A DNA stretch of 64,000 nt from Hermodice carunculata (Eukaryota; Annelida; Polychaeta; Eunicida; Amphinomidae): NCBI GenBank assembly GCA_964020975.1, contig OZ026629.1, forward strand, positions 50,507,431-50,571,430, given 5' to 3'. Under the pieces are notes generated by a model. The model was given only the letters and a program-made list of their open reading frames with translations, did no database searches and was not told the DNA's origin. Positions 1-14,020 of the stretch are shown in pieces; position 1 is the stretch's first letter; each line of letters opens with the position of its first letter. Position numbers and translations under genes: made by a program.

Positions 1-930
1 CTGATTGTTGCAAGACACAAGGCATAAGATCATTGTATGGCCCCACAAAGAAAATTGACTCCTGGGAGTAGAGGAATTTGATACATATTTTAATGTGCTT
101 CAGTGACAAATATATATCATTATCCAGCACAAATGTGACAATTTTACATTGATCATTTTACAGGTCAAAATATCATTTTTACCTCAAAATTACCATAACA
201 AGTTGTGAAGATTATGGTCAGGAAGGAAGCTGTTTCAATGGATGGGTAGGAGGCAATATTTGCAGGGACGTTGTGTCTGCATGACCATCCAAGTGTTATT
301 TATGTTGGTTTTATGACAATATGATCCACATGATAAGAAATTACATGCATTTAGTTGGCTCAAAGTACAGCGCATGCCTACTGACTGATAAGTAGAAAGA
401 CTCACTGTCTATGATCAGACATGTATGATAATATGTTGTCTAGGTCATCCAGTTGTCCTCCTTGCATTCAGAAAGTCAAATTACATTGCCATCAATTAAA
501 AATACTGTGAGTGTGTCATGTCAAAATGTTTCTGAAATTTTATTATTAATTCTAACCAGCACCTGCCTTAGATATGAGACGATGCTTGTCACAACTTGCT
601 TTCATAAAGATAAGACTGAGCATTGCTCACACCAGAGAAGTGTGTATACATATATATCACTACCTTAGACTCATGACAGGCATATTGGAAACTTGTCCAC
701 AAAAAAGATACTCGGAGACTTGACAGCATTGATTTCTATGTTATTGAAGAAAATTAACTAAGCAGGGAGAATTGTGACAGGCAGGAGACAGTGGGACACA
801 CCCATAATGTACTGGCTTTCCTGTTGAGTAAGTGGCTGGAAGGTGATCTGATGTATAAGCAGAGATGGCTATCTGCATGCTGTCTTTTGGTTCAGGCTTA
901 TTTTGGATCTATTTGTGCCATCCTCCTACG
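1..930. other. No gene seen
   Basis: AT-rich sequence without recognisable coding or repeat structure. Confidence 0.5.
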
Positions 931-939
931 AGAGGACAG

Positions 940-1145
940 GCATGCAGTAAACACTTTTCCGTCGGTACTTCAGTCGCTTATACATTCATGTCTGAGTTAT
1001 AACTCTATTGTCATTTGCGTTAGATTCATGAAACCTTGCATGCTAGTGTATCTAGGACACAAGAGTGTGTCATGCAACAAAACTGAGTTACTGGGTCAAG
1101 TGTTGGGTCATGGTGATACATTTACAAAAACTACAATAGACCAAA
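940..1145 (+). repeat. Isolated copy of a Q-type tandem monomer
   Basis: The order of phrases TTCATGAAAC, GTGTGTCATG, TTACTGGGTCAAGT and GGTCATGGTGATACATT matches the monomers of the array at 30.8-31.8 kb. A 131-codon open frame over this stretch (from a GTG at 791) is an accident of the repeat. Confidence 0.5.
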
Positions 1146-1233
1146 CAAACATATGGGATTATATCTTGGTAATTTTTAGATCCTAGGACAATGGTTACTT
1201 TTCAACATGAACCCACTCCTGGTCACTGTACAA

Positions 1234-1297
1234 CTGAGTCAATAGCTTTCCTTGGCACAGGTTGGGTGCAATGTGCCCAACCCATGCCAAGGAAAAG
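1234..1297. repeat. Foldback hairpin, CAACAGCTTT group, copy 1 (diverged)
   Basis: The left arm begins ACTGAGTCAATAGCTTTCC and runs through TTGGCACAGGTTGGG. The right arm (GCCCAACCCATGCC then AAGGAAAAG) is its complement with few mismatches. The outer sequence ACTGAGTCAA is shared with the copies at 10.9 and 56.0 kb. Confidence 0.6.
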
Positions 1298-1600
1298 TAG
1301 TGACCTGGAGTGTGCCATCATGAATGTTCTTACATACAAATCTCAGCAAAAATGTTTTCTAGTAATGAGAAATTTAAGTAAAAACTTAAAGGCAGACAAC
1401 GATTTACATCCAGGTGCTTTTGGGCAATTTGAGTGGGAAAAGATTAATTTATGTGAGAGATCATGATTTCAAGTGCTAGAATATAATGTCTCAATGGGGA
1501 AGAAAACTCAGTTATAGATTTGGTTGTTTCAGTTTTACTTGTGCCCGTAGTACCTGGAATATGACCACAGTACAGACTTAACCATATGACCATGTTGGAG

Positions 1601-1804
1601 TACTGTAAATTGCTTTAATTTTGCTGTACTATCATTTTCACTCATGGCACAAAACTGAAAATCAAAACACAATGACATAGTATTTTAGCATTGTTCAAAT
1701 AGGAATTATGTCCAAAACAAAGAAATTAAAACTGCAGTGAAATGTCAAAAATACAAAAATCCTGAAAATGTATACACATGAAAATAAAGCCATTTACAGC
1801 AGTA
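1601..1804 (+). mobile_element. TA-flanked MITE, TACTGTAAAT family, copy A
   Basis: A 204-bp element begins TACTGTAAAT and ends in an inverted, slightly altered ATTTACAGCAGTA. Its interior (TGGCACAAAACTGAAAATC, then CAGTGAAATG) matches the reverse complement of the element at 3172-3390. TIR ends plus TA point to a Tc1/mariner-like non-autonomous element. Confidence 0.65.
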
Positions 1805-1809
1805 GTTTC

Positions 1810-3170
1810 TTATTGCATGCACATATGAACTACAGCTGTAAGCTGCCTACAGGTCACACTGGCAAAAGTGCAGGCCATATAGTGTAACGTATCAATATAC
1901 TTCCAAAATTAGTGCAGGGCATTTTGTTGCATAAAATATTCACTGTGGTATCATTCATGCAGTAGAAGTTTTCTTGTGATCCCGTGTACTAAAGGAGACA
2001 TGGCAGGAAGCAGTTGTATATGTGCATGTGGTCATTGTGGTCATGGTGACTAAAGCTTGATCCAGGAATTTGTACATGTACTCAAGAATGGGAGGTAGAT
2101 GCATGAAACTGACAATATACCTTATTTTATGTAGATTTTTGTCTTAAGTAAACCTGGTAACTTGCTCAGATGCTAACAAGAAATGGTTCAACCAGTATTA
2201 TGTTGAAGGGGTGATATTAGCATGATTAAGGGTAACCTTACTGTCTGCATGGATAGAAACTATATTGTGGGTGACTATACTAAGAGACAGGTGTGCAGCT
2301 ACTTCACTACGAAGTAAAGTCTAGGCAGTAACTATTGACAGTGGAATTATTCATAAATTCCATTGGAAGCGCAGCATTGTCCTGTAACACATACACCCAG
2401 AATGACTTCATAAATTTAAGCCCAGTGGCTCTGTAGTCTCATATATAGATCTGAGACACTGGAACTTATAACAAAATTAACATGCATCTACTGGCAAGTA
2501 ATGCATATATGGGCATTTGTTAACTCCAATAACAGGTCCAATGCTCCAGAATTGCACTTGTAAATAATCCAGGATTATGCATATGTAGTAAATCCAACAA
2601 GAAGGCTGCCGGTGCACTAAAATATCCAAATGTGCCAGCACTTGCACTGGCTCATCTGAACTCTCTGACAGCAGCACTACAGCTGAACTCTGTCTGAAGC
2701 ACAACTGAAGTCAAGTGACCTCTAAGGTTACATTTTGGATGCATAACTTTTACATTAAAAACAGTGTTCCCACAGCATTGAACACTGGGCTGGAAGTTAG
2801 TGAGTTGGAATGCCTGCTGTGTTCACAGATAGACAGATGCTTTAACCAATTAATTCATAGATGAAGGTAATAACTTAAACCAAACAGAAACCTGTCTGTT
2901 TTGCTTAACCAGTGCCTGACCACTGTGATGCAGGTTTTCTTGTGTACCAGCTTGTAGTTTTAGACATCACAAATTCCACACTTCAGACATATCGAACTCT
3001 CTTGACTTAAACCTTCTTACAGGTGTAGTGTAATAAGTAATATATACATATGCATGGAGTTTCAAAACCAGTCTAGGCTTCAGTGTGAATTGACTCTTAC
3101 AGTTGTCATTATAAATGGGTTTCCTGTCAAATACAACAAATCCTCGCTTGACAAGCAGAATTATCCACAC
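1810..3170. other. No gene seen
   Basis: Unique-looking sequence; the 75-codon minus frame at 2477-2704 has no recognisable domain or splice context. Confidence 0.5.
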
Positions 3171-3171
3171 G

Positions 3172-3390
3172 TACTGTAAATGTACTTATTTTCGTGTTTA
3201 TAAACATGATAAATGTTCACAGTTTTTGCATTTCAGGCATTTCACTGAATTTTTTATTTCATTATTTTGAACATATTGTTATTAAAATCAGTGTTATGAT
3301 ACTATTTCAATGTATTTTTATTTTCATGGTTTTGTGCCATCAGAGAAATAAGCAAGAATAGAAATACAGCAAATAAAAGCATTTACAGTA
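3172..3390 (-). mobile_element. TA-flanked MITE, TACTGTAAAT family, copy B
   Basis: A 219-bp element runs from TACTGTAAATG to CATTTACAGTA, with perfect inverted ends and flanking TA. It is the inverted relative of the copy at 1601-1804. The two are moderately diverged, so both insertions are old. Confidence 0.7.
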
Positions 3391-4261
3391 TTCCCAAAAT
3401 CTGATGGTGGGGGTCCCTAGAAACCTTGTTGCGTTTTGAGTGCTACTGGTGCACTGAGTTCCAATTAAACTTATTTGCACAGAAAGAGGTAATGGAACCA
3501 AGCACAAAATAATGCAACTAAAGCATATATTTACAAATGCATTTTAACACATTTATGCTTCATAGGTGTGTGTTTTCCAGATAGGTTTATATATGAATGA
3601 CAAAATGTTGTGGTATTTGTTAGTAGATATCTTACTGCCACATAAACATATTAAATTTAATTAAACTGATGCCTAATGTATCTTGTATGATGCATATTTT
3701 CCACTTTAACGGTTGAAAATGAGCAAAACAATGTAAAAACAGCAGTAAAATTGCCCTCTTTTGTGCCGTCCGTAGGACTGGATCACTTCCGGTAAACACC
3801 ATATGTTTAGCATCATTGGAAGTTCAAAACTTCGTCTACATCAGTAAAATGCTTTCTCGTTGGCTAAGCATGACTGCAATGTGTTTAATTTATGCCAAAC
3901 ATCACTGTTTCAAAGGTTAGAAATGTTATTCAAACAATCATTTCTATTGGCTAATGATAATGTAGTCAGACCGTCATATGACCTGTTTGAATAATAGGAG
4001 ATCAGTTACGTGGACCAGTAGGGGCATGTAGATTTTCCAAAGTATAATTTCTGCCTGGACTTCTGCCCATGTCTCCACACCATGTCGTTAGTGAAAGCAT
4101 GTATGCAGGGCATGGTAAAAGCGGCTAATCTGGCTGTTTTGATGCTGTTAATGTGTAAAAACTTCGAAATTTTTATAGGATTAGTACTTAGATAGTTCTT
4201 CTCAAGCTTTCTCTTAGACGTACGGAAGGATATTCACAGTACATGTGGCATCAATGAAGGC
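3391..4261. other. No gene seen
   Basis: AT-rich, unassigned. Confidence 0.5.
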
Positions 4262-4955
4262 AACGTCTTGTGACCACTCGAACATCCTTACTGTTTAATA
4301 GATCTTTATGAGATTTAGTGAGATTGTGGTGGAAGTCAAAATATCAGTTGCATATATAATACTAGTGGTGCCACCTATAAAATGTATAACAAGAGTATTT
4401 ATGAGCCAAAACATAGTGAAAGATTTAAAATTCCGTATCTCAAAAAATACTTAAATCAGACATGCCACATTTACTGGATATATAGGTCATGTCAAATGCT
4501 AAAATGTTTTGTAACCTTTTGTGACCTTGATGTATGTTTGTTAGGTCACAAGACCTGTAAAGGTGAAAGGCATGATTCTGTAATGGAAGGGTGTAGCGTT
4601 GACATCAATGCCAAAGAGAATTGAGTCTCTATATCAAAATTGCACTTGAATACATTCACATAAAACTCTGCTTGATGACCTACTTTTTGGGTCACCTTGA
4701 CCCAGTGATTGTGTGACTGAGACCTATATTTCAAAGTCAATAATCACTTAGGAAAAGGACATTTAATTCAATATCGTGATAAAGAAAAAGGTGAATGATA
4801 CCAAATATATCACAAATGGGAATCATCATGTGAAAGTTTGATATTGCATAATATGGATAACCTAGATTAATTTCCCAAGGACATAGAGGGAATGCTTTTC
4901 AGGAAATGATTTTTGATGGTGGTCGTCAGAGCATTAAGCTCGTGGGCCTCTTGTT
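4262..4955 (+). mobile_element. Family X element, 5'-truncated
   Basis: It contains the X phrases 'TAGTGGTGCCACCTATAA', 'TAGGTCATGTC', 'GGGTCACCTTGACCC' and ends CAGAGCATTAAGC, GTGGGCCT, CTTGTT. This is the right end seen at 35912 and 46663. No AGCTCTGCTG head lies to the left. Confidence 0.6.
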
Positions 4956-6119
4956 ATCACCTTGAACGTCAATTTCCAATAAATAAGTAAATAAGGAAAT
5001 AAAAATAAATTAAAAAGTATGGACTTTCTGTTGTTTTTTTATTTTTTTACTGGATGAACTATGCCAAAACAATAAAACATCTCATGACCAAGAGCATGAA
5101 TGGGCTAACATGCTAATATTCTATACATGTCATGCCACAGTTGCATTAACATGTATTCTAACTTGTCGAATATGTGGTGGGGACACCTGGACATGCACCT
5201 CCAATTTAAGACCACCTGCAGTATGTAACCCTTTGGGGTGGCAGCAGGGATGATCTTGAGTAGCATGTACTACTGTACTTCTAATGTTAAAGGACCTGTG
5301 ATAAGTGGGCACCTGTCTTGTGTGGGCAGTGGGCAGTGTAAAGGAACTTTTGTATATATGAAATATTTGCTTAAGTGGGCACCATAATTTGTTGTGAGCC
5401 TCAACTAGGTGGGCATCAGTCTTAAATGGACATTTTTACCCAGGTTCCAAGTTCCCCACTTGACACAGGATTTACTACACATGTCTCATTTTACACCGAA
5501 AAGCAAGACTCACGGGACAAGGTCTGAAAGTTTTATTGTGAACAAAATAAGTCAATAATCTAAGTGAAATATGAATGATTTGTCACATGTGAAGGATTCA
5601 AGTACAATGAAATTACAAATTTCTACCTTCCAATTGATTTCATATGTTAATGTGGGAACTGAAACCATTGTTGTTGCATTCATGTTGCCATTGTGATTAT
5701 GACTTTGGTCCATTTTATTTTGAAACCAGCAACAGATTTGTCAGATCGCTAATTCAGTCACGCATAATTATAATACAGGAGGCCTGTCGTTACCCCTCTT
5801 AACGTATCTTGATACATATCCATATAGTTTCATTTGGTATAACTTCAGAGTTGTTTTTCTCTTATGTCTTCTTTTTAGTTTATGAAAGTATAATTTTTGG
5901 AATTGTCTAGTTTTAATCTATCAGTTGGGGCACATGTCAAAGAGTTATTGTGCTAATTGTTGAATATAGTGAAACATTGGCTTTGAAGTGGCTTTCTTTT
6001 TTAATTTGTGTATGTAAGAAGGGGACCCTTTGGAAAAACAGAAAACTAGAAAAGATTTGCTTCACAGCAAATCTGGGCATCTTCAAAATGAGAACAGTTT
6101 GAAATGCTACACTTTGCCA
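4956..6119. other. No gene seen
   Basis: Unassigned AT-rich DNA; 5290-5460 has several loose GTGGGCA phrases without a clear unit. Confidence 0.45.
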
Positions 6120-6690
6120 TTGTTCAGCATGATCTAAATTTTATGTATTAGCCTAATTTGCATAAATTAAAATGCTACAATTTTGGTTCTTGGTTCATTG
6201 GATGTGGCCATGTCACAAACTTATAAACTAAAGTTTGAATGACACCACTGTCTAAAATAGTTTTGAAGCTATTCAAGATTTAAATTTTGTATATTTGCAT
6301 AAATTCAAAGTCTACAACTTTGGTTTGTGGTTCATTGGATGCAGCTATGTCACATACATGCAAGCTGATGTTGGAATGGTACCTCTATGTATAACAGTTA
6401 TTCAAGATTTAAATTTTGTGAATTCATCTTAGTTGCATAAATTAAAATTATACAATTTTGGATGATGGTTCATTGGATGCGGCTATGTCACAAACATATA
6501 AATTGGAATTGGAATGTCACTTCTGTCTATAATAGTTTTGAAGCTATTCAAGATTTTAATTTTGTATATTCACCTAATTTGCATAAATTAAAATCCTACA
6601 AATTTGGTTCATGGTGCATTGGATGCGGCTTTGCCACAAACCTATGCATTAGGGTTGGAATGGCATCTGATGTATATTAGTTTTGGTGAT
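6120..6690 (+). repeat. Tandem repeat, about 140-bp monomer, four copies
   Basis: TTCATTGGATG recurs at 6194, 6331, 6469 and (as TGCATTGG) 6615, giving spacings of 137, 138 and 146. Each monomer also carries GCATAAATT and ATTCAAGATTT. Similar AT-rich phrases continue more weakly to about 7.6 kb, interrupted by the TA and GA tracts. Confidence 0.7.
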
Positions 6691-6786
6691 ATTTAACTTT
6701 TTTTCCAATGCCTCTAATTAGCATAATTTGAAATTCTACAACTTTCATTTACTCTCTATTACATTGGCAGGTGTCAAAAATGTATG

Positions 6787-6790
<4 letters not shown>

Positions 6791-6819
<29 letters not shown>
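6791..6819. repeat. (TA)n microsatellite
   Basis: A pure TA run of about 14 units, preceded by a short TGTA run. Confidence 0.9.
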
Positions 6820-6824
<5 letters not shown>

Positions 6825-7007
6825 TTGAAATTTTGTGTCTATCTGGACTAGTTTGAAAGATATGGAGCTTTTAAAATAATAAGTGCTCCTCATTTGCATC
6901 ATTTTGAACATCATGACTATTCTTAACAATATGCTGATTATCTCTGGTAGGTGAGTCACCATGGCAAGTTTTGTGGTTTTCTCAATAATAGTGTCTGAGC
7001 AAAACTC

Positions 7008-7214
<207 letters not shown>

Positions 7215-8194
7215 ACAGTGTCCCTGAACTTTTTCTTATCACCATGAGGTGTAAAATTATGAGACTGCAACATAAAAATTTGCTAATTTGCATGTCGCAA
7301 ACTTTAATTTTAAAAATTGAAGACTTATATCCCAATGTGGTTCTAATAGGGACAATTTGGAGGATACTTTTTAGGTTCATGGTGTTTGGAACAAAAGGGC
7401 ATCATTTTTAGAGCTTCAGACTGGATCTTAGTGAGACATAAATAAATTTAAAATAGGTGTCCTGCTATGTTGAGTTCTTTTATGATGGCATAATTATTCA
7501 ATTAGCATAATATTCTGTTGATCTGTATGTGCACCAATTGATGGAGCAAGACTATGCTACTTCAACACTGTATACTTTTATCAAGCTACACCAAACTTTT
7601 AAAAAGCAGCAAGAACATAGATGTACACATTTGTGTCTCAATGCCTTAAGTTACTTAGGAACTTGAATTTTGACTTTCAGGAGTCTGACTGGGAGTATAT
7701 ACAGTACTAGTAAAATTATTAGATCTTTGTAGTTCCTTTCTGGTGTGGTTGTGGGCTGTATATCGTTTGGGTTTCAATACATAATTTAATGCCAGAGGCA
7801 GTACAAGAAAATGTACAGATACAACTTTTTTTTTAGTCTTAAAGATGATATTTGTATCCACTGGCATCTCATGTTTAAGAAACAGAGCTCGCCAAAATGT
7901 AGATTTATACTGTATAGATTTAAATATTGTGAAGGCAAAAAAAATGTGTGATGAACCAACTTGAATGAAATAACTGCAGTCATTATGTTGTCGCAGTCAT
8001 ATTAAATGTGCTCACCAGAATAAGTGGGGCAGACTAAGGCCAGTAGAAATTTTGAAGCACCGGCCCTGCCATCCTGTAAAAAAATTGGGACTTATCTAAC
8101 CGTGTATGCCATACCCTGAAAGGAAATATGAAAGCTAACAGGAAAGCCCAGTTTTGTGAATTTTGTGTATCTCAGATATCAAATTGTCCTTGTG

Positions 8195-8365
8195 AAAATA
8201 GAGTCTCAAATGCCAGGAATGCTTGTCTGAGAGTATCAAATTTTCAAAAATTTCTGGGGGGGGGGGGGAGCTCCCCGGACCACCCGCTGTGAGCTTCATG
8301 AGTCTCAAATAACAGGAAAGCACATCTGAGAGTATCAAATGTTAAAAAAATTCTGGGGGAGGCTC
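8195..8365 (+). repeat. Diverged tandem duplication with G-tract and CTCCCC
   Basis: GAGTCTCAAAT, then CAGGAA, then TGAGAGTATCAAAT, then TTCTGGGG occur twice (about 8202 and 8299), each followed by a G run and GCTCCCC. A related G/C-palindromic phrase (GGGGCATGCCCC) occurs near 12745. Confidence 0.55.
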
Positions 8366-8412
8366 CCCAGCCCACTGACTGGGGTCTCTATCACTATAGC
8401 ACAAATAGCAGT

Positions 8413-8650
8413 AATAAAGTGTGTGTGTCAACACACACTTTTCTGTTTTTCCTCGATTTCTTTATGATGTCTGTGTGCCAACACAAACATATTGTTTTTC
8501 TAGGAATTAAAGTGTGTGTGTCAACACACACTTTTCTGTTTTTCTAGGAATTCTTTATTATGTCTGTGTGCCAACACAGACGTACTGTTTTTCTAGGAAT
8601 TCTTTATTAAAGTGTGTGTGTCAGCACACACTTTTCTGCTTTTCTAGGAA
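8413..8650 (+). repeat. Tandem array of five short hairpins
   Basis: Hairpins GTGTGTGTGTCAACACACAC (at about 8419, 8512 and, with a G for A, 8612) alternate with CTGTGTGCCAACACAGA-type hairpins (about 8471 and 8563). They are separated by TTTTTCTAGGAATTCTTTA. The two-hairpin unit is 93-100 bp. The array runs directly into the CT tract. Confidence 0.75.
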
Positions 8651-8779
<129 letters not shown>

Positions 8780-10880
8780 TTCTTTCAGGCCTATAAGGAA
8801 AATACCTGTATGTCCATTTGCGATACCCAATAGAAAACTTTGTATCAATAGCTGAACATCTGATCAGCTGCCATCATCGTTCCATTTCACCTGTTTCTGA
8901 CATTAAGCTGAAATGAAAGCTAATACCTGCACATTACACTGCATCAGTTCATTCAAGACAGGCTAGACAAAAGTGGTGTGATAGATATATGCCAGATCAC
9001 TACAGCAATTACAACCAGTTGAATAAGTATGCATCTAACAAACAAAACTGGCAATTGGAAAACTGCTGTTGTCACAGATACAGCTGGAATGTCAAGCTCA
9101 TCGGTAGTATGGACAAATGATGGTGGCATTTGTTGTTTCATTCATAGTATATCAGGTGAGCAGCAAGTAAACCCTCCATGCCTCATACCTACCTTGGAAT
9201 CAGGGATCATTTGATTTAAATGTATTTAAAGAAAATGGAAAACAGGGCAAATTCTTTTTGTACAAAGGAAAGTGGAGCAAATAGAGTAAGGAATTACTTT
9301 GTTCAATCAGTATGCATGTATACAATTCATCTAAACTTAGTGATTCTGTAGATACAAATAGCTTGTATTAAAGTCACATATGACTGCTATCGTAGACCCC
9401 CCCCCCCAAGTGTATAAAAATACTAAATCATTAAACAGATAATATTTGATGAAAAAAAGGCCATCTGTTCACAGTAAATAAGATGATTAGTATTTCCTTT
9501 TCCAGGAATTCAGGAAAGAAAAACTTATCAATTGAACGAGTCACAGTTGACAAACTGTCAAGCTTATAAATCACATTATTCAACGTCAAAAATTAAAAAT
9601 TTAATTTCCCTGGGTCCAGGTCATTCAGTTGATTGCTGCCACAGGGGCCTGATGGCATTCCACCAAAGGATCTGCCGGGACTAGCTTGGTCTTGGAACAG
9701 TTGGTGATGAAAAATCTATGCTAGAAGAAAAATGTTGTGTACGGGGTCATTGGGTATTTCGCTGGTTTCCCAATTTCCAGGGAATGGTGTTGGATTGCTA
9801 CAAACAATCAGTGCACTTTCTGGCCCTGCAAAATTAATACTGGCTGGAAAATATTAATGAATTTGGTATCTACATTTGCGTGAATAATTCAACTTTTAGA
9901 AAATATATACTTTTATAGGTCTTTCGGTCGCTTAATTAGCACACAAGTGCGAGATATTATGAACAATGTCCATTCACATACATTCACTAGATCACCAGTT
10001 AAGGTGTAATTTTCATTTTCTAAGATGGCCAAATCTGTTTCGTCATGTAGACAGGTCTGATGCAGGCACACCACACCTGGAGAAAAAAGGTGTGTGTTCA
10101 GATTATCAGATAGATCTGTCATTCATCTATTTTAGCATGAAGACATTCACAATTTAGACTTATGATAGTACATTGACTAAGTTTGTCCTTTGAATATACA
10201 GAAAATACTACAGGGTCAAAACACAGATAATGCTTCAGTTATTTCTGCATTACCAAAAACTGACATGACTGCACAGGGCAAAACAGAGGAGAAATTGGCA
10301 GACATGGCCCTTGTTAATGCTGACCCATTAACCGTCCAATGACCACTGTATGGAACAATGCATGTATCACAACAGCGGATATAGCTTTAAACCTAGGCAA
10401 ATCATTAACATGTTTGCCTCCAAAGCAGACCAGGCTCTGTATTATCTCCATGGATGGAAGCTTTCAGCTTTCTGAATTCTGTTTTGAGCCGAATTTTTGC
10501 AAAAAATAGTGTTTTTGCAAAAAAAATAGTGTAATCAGGATATGTACTAAAACATGCAAATTTGGCCCGAAATGAGGGCAGAAAATTTTAAGGGGGTGTT
10601 TTCTGTTTTGCAAAAATAGTTGGCTTGTATCTCTGTCTAGTACAAGTGGAGTAGAGAAAACGCGGAGACTGGTCTGTTTAGCAGGCAACAGACATGTCAC
10701 CATGGTTACAGATTGTATGATCTGAGTTAACTAAAGGAGAGCTTGAAAGCTTGGTCATTAATGAACTACCTTTGTATAAGAGTCCTGATTATAAGGTGGA
10801 TTCTGATGTAACGTGGTGGGTCCCTTGGCACCACTTTTCTTATGTCTATGCATGCTAGCCCTGAAAGTGCAGATTTAAGA
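8780..10880. other. No convincing gene
   Basis: A strong donor-like ATCAG|GTGAGC lies at 9152, but no good acceptor or domain goes with the 61-codon frame at 9029-9214. TTTTTGCAAAAA phrases near 10500 and 10615 are low-complexity. Confidence 0.4.
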
Positions 10881-10886
10881 CTGAGT

Positions 10887-10949
10887 CAACAGCTTTCCTC
10901 GGGACACTTTGCACGCGTTGTGCACAAAGTGTCCCAAGGAAAGCTGTTG
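10887..10949. repeat. Foldback hairpin, CAACAGCTTT group, copy 2 (best preserved)
   Basis: The left arm begins CAACAGCTTTCCTCGGGAC and continues ACTTTGCAC. The right arm is the complement, with one mismatch and a 2-base insertion, around a 5-base loop. The flank CTGAGT precedes it, as in the other copies. Confidence 0.8.
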
Positions 10950-13900
10950 AGGAAGACTACTTTTTGCTTTAGACTAAAGGCTCGGTGGTATTTGAATGAA
11001 AGGTATCTTCATGAGAATGTGAATCTTTTAACCATTATGCGTTTAAGGTAATGAGAAAATAACTATAGTCGTGATTAGCACTTAAAGGGTTATATGTCCT
11101 GTCATTATAAGGTGGTTTTGCTTTAACATGATCAACTCCATGGACCCCATTAGCAGTGTTATAACAGCGGCAGAAATGGCCGGTCGCCTGGTCGCCAAAT
11201 GCGACTAAAAGTCCGTTTGGGCGACCCAATGTTGTAAAAACCACACTAAACAATCACTCATTTTTTTTAAGCTGGGCAACCAATGTGTTATAATAATAAT
11301 ATCAATTTAAAAGCTTGAAATTTGTATTGTGTTCTCTTCACAACCTTGTCATGTCAAAATGTGCAGTCGCACATGCAATCTCTGAGATGTTGACATGCCA
11401 TGACCTATTTTTATGATGAAGAAAAGGCACAGTGTGAAACATTGTTTTTGATTGGGCAGACTGTCTTCTAACGGCCCAATGAGATCGCGTGTACAATGCA
11501 ACTGTACCATTGACCAGCGCGCTAGCAATGTGGGAGGCGCTCGGTTTTTTGAAACCACCAAGTAGTAGTACTGGATCCAAAAGTAAAAGCAGCAAAAAGT
11601 TTATGTTTAATTATAAGCCAAGAAGATTAAGATAACAGTGCCCCAGTGTCATGTTAACTATCAATATCGTAGCACAGTTTGTAGCAGTATATGCACTCGC
11701 CGCTTGAGTTGTAATCTGCAAGGTAATCATGGCAACATCAACTGCAACAGTGCAAGCAACATTCTCTGGTTTGTATGTCATTTTTGGTGACAAAATTTTG
11801 TCTTTCACCAGTAGAAAATATGTGGTAACCATAAACAATCATGCAAATATAGATGCATTTCTTTTGTGATCTCCGTATTACCTATAGACGAATTCTCACC
11901 ACAACATGGGTGATAATATGGTGCATCTACTATCTGTCAAGCAGTAACGTCGTGTTTTCTTTTTCGTTCATTCTTTCATCTTAATCTATCAGCATGACGA
12001 AACATTTAAGTTACTCTATGACATTCAATGAATATTATCATGTAATCTCTCATCTGAAAATTTTGATTTTCAATGATAAATTCAGCCAATTCAATGACTG
12101 TAAGAAAAGTTAAACTTTTTGAGGCTAACCTGTGAGAGATTTGGATGAAAAACAAATTGCAAACACTGAACCAATATCAATGCTCAAAATAGCTGGCACA
12201 TATGGGTGTATGGAGGGCGTTTGAGTTAGCTTGGACCTGACCAGCATAAAATAATATCATTCAGGCCGTAGAGGGCTTGTAAGCTTTATGTTATGATTTT
12301 AGCTGCAAAATCCAATCAGGCCTTTTTCCCTCCCCTCATTAATTAAATCTACTATTTGAAATTTTTTACTGCTACATTGTACCCAAAAAAAAAAAGTTTT
12401 TTTTTTTTTTTTTTATCTGATAACTAATTTAACAAGCTACAGTCCCTCTTTTTCTTAAAAATTGATTAATCCATCTATGTTTCGAATGTCATAATTAAAC
12501 ACTTCCTTGTGACTGTCTTTTCATATTTTACTGACTTTTGCAGGTATGAAACAAAGTATGTAAAAAAGTACAGCCTGCCTGGAAAACAGGCAGGCCATGG
12601 CTCCAGATCGTATAGGAATCAGCTATGTTGTCCAAATGACAAAAAGTTTTATGATTTCATCATCCAAGTCAAGGCAAGATTTTCCACTTAAAACTCACCA
12701 GAATGCACCATTTGCATACTCAAATTCATTTTTTATCAAGGGGGGATGGGGCATGCCCCAGACCCCCCCTAGCATAGCTTCGTGCCCTTCGAGTGCTTGC
12801 TAATGTTGATAGTATAAACTCATAGAAATGTAAAGTTTGACAACAGAACATAAGGCATTGCGTGTATAAAGTTGCAAAAACAACTGCGTGATGAATGACC
12901 ACGTGTTGTGTGATACAAAATGTGTGATTCTATTCGTCCAGAAAGTTAAATAATGTCTTGTGAATGTAAAGTGGCTTGAATGATACAGTAGTTTCAAATA
13001 CATAATGCAGTCAAACTTCATGATTTATATGACTCTGTCACAGACTTACCATAGAGCCATAAGATGAATCACATTTAAACAAAAGCATGCAGAACAATTT
13101 TAAAAGATCTGCTGATTTGTGTAATTATAAGTTCATCAACCAATCACACAGGCTATAATTCAGTTAGGGAAGAGAAAGATAATGGTGGACATTGCTGATG
13201 TTGTCACTAATATTAGATGCATCACCATCTTGGCTGAGCATGCTCACTCACAGTTTGACCACTGAATATGAAGAAATATATAGGCTTTTAATGCTAGAAT
13301 ACACCATCAAATTCTTATGACTTGCCATTGGAAATAACCAGCCGGAAATAACAGGGGACAAACTAAAAAAAGTCGCCAAGAAACATGTTTTGGAAAAGAT
13401 TGGTCTTGAGCAGAAGTCTCTGTGGTGTTTGTCACTACTGTATTGAAGATTCTGTGGGATTATTTTCATAACTCAGTTGAGCTAGCACTTCAGTGATGTA
13501 AGCTCAGTATTGTACTTCAATATTGTGCTCATATTTCAGTAGCATTTCAAGTTGTAATTGTAATCTGGTTCCAAAGTCCAGACATAATCCCAAGATGCTG
13601 TCACTCAGAAAAGAAATCCATGTATATAGACAGGTATTATGTTTTAAGCATTGGTGTAACTGATATCACCTCCCTTACAGTTGTATATCTGGTTTGGTAG
13701 CTCAGACACAACAGGGATGAAACCACCACAATATTTACTGGGTTTTTTTTTTTCATATTAGCATCAAGGCATTTAACTTTTGTTGTGTCACTTTTTAAAA
13801 TCAAGTGTGCAGTTGGTGTTGTGCAGACACCTTTCATTGAAAACATTCAAGATAAAAAAGGCGAGTCTATAGATAGAATCAAAAGTTATGCCAGTGCTTA

Positions 13901-14013
13901 CCTGTCATAGCCAGGAAACATGTGCTCTGAGCATGGCTTGCCAGCATTACGTCACTATGTAGGAATATGTGATTTGCCCTCTGATTATAAAATTCATCAT
14001 GGAAAAAGTATCT
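10950..14013. other. No gene seen; a few GC-rich repeat scraps
   Basis: 11160-11250 has a GGTCGCC/GGGCGACC-rich scrap. 12739-12769 has a near-palindromic G/C block. The rest is unassigned. Confidence 0.4.
12573..12595. repeat. Perfect 9-bp stem hairpin
   Basis: GCCTGCCTG, loop GAAAA, CAGGCAGGC. It stands alone in AT-rich DNA, with no T run after it. Confidence 0.6.
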
Positions 14014-14020
14014 GTCAAAC

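Noticed and set aside
791-1186. 131-codon open frame
   Set aside because: Starts with GTG and its second half is a Q-type repeat monomer.
8413-8650. CRISPR-like repeat/spacer look of the hairpin array
   Set aside because: Eukaryotic context, spacers nearly identical, no cas genes.
8788-9160. Possible exon between TTTCTTTCAG at 8788 and ATCAG|GTGAGC at 9152
   Set aside because: All three frames contain stops. The acceptor is created by the CT tract. Could only be UTR, without support.
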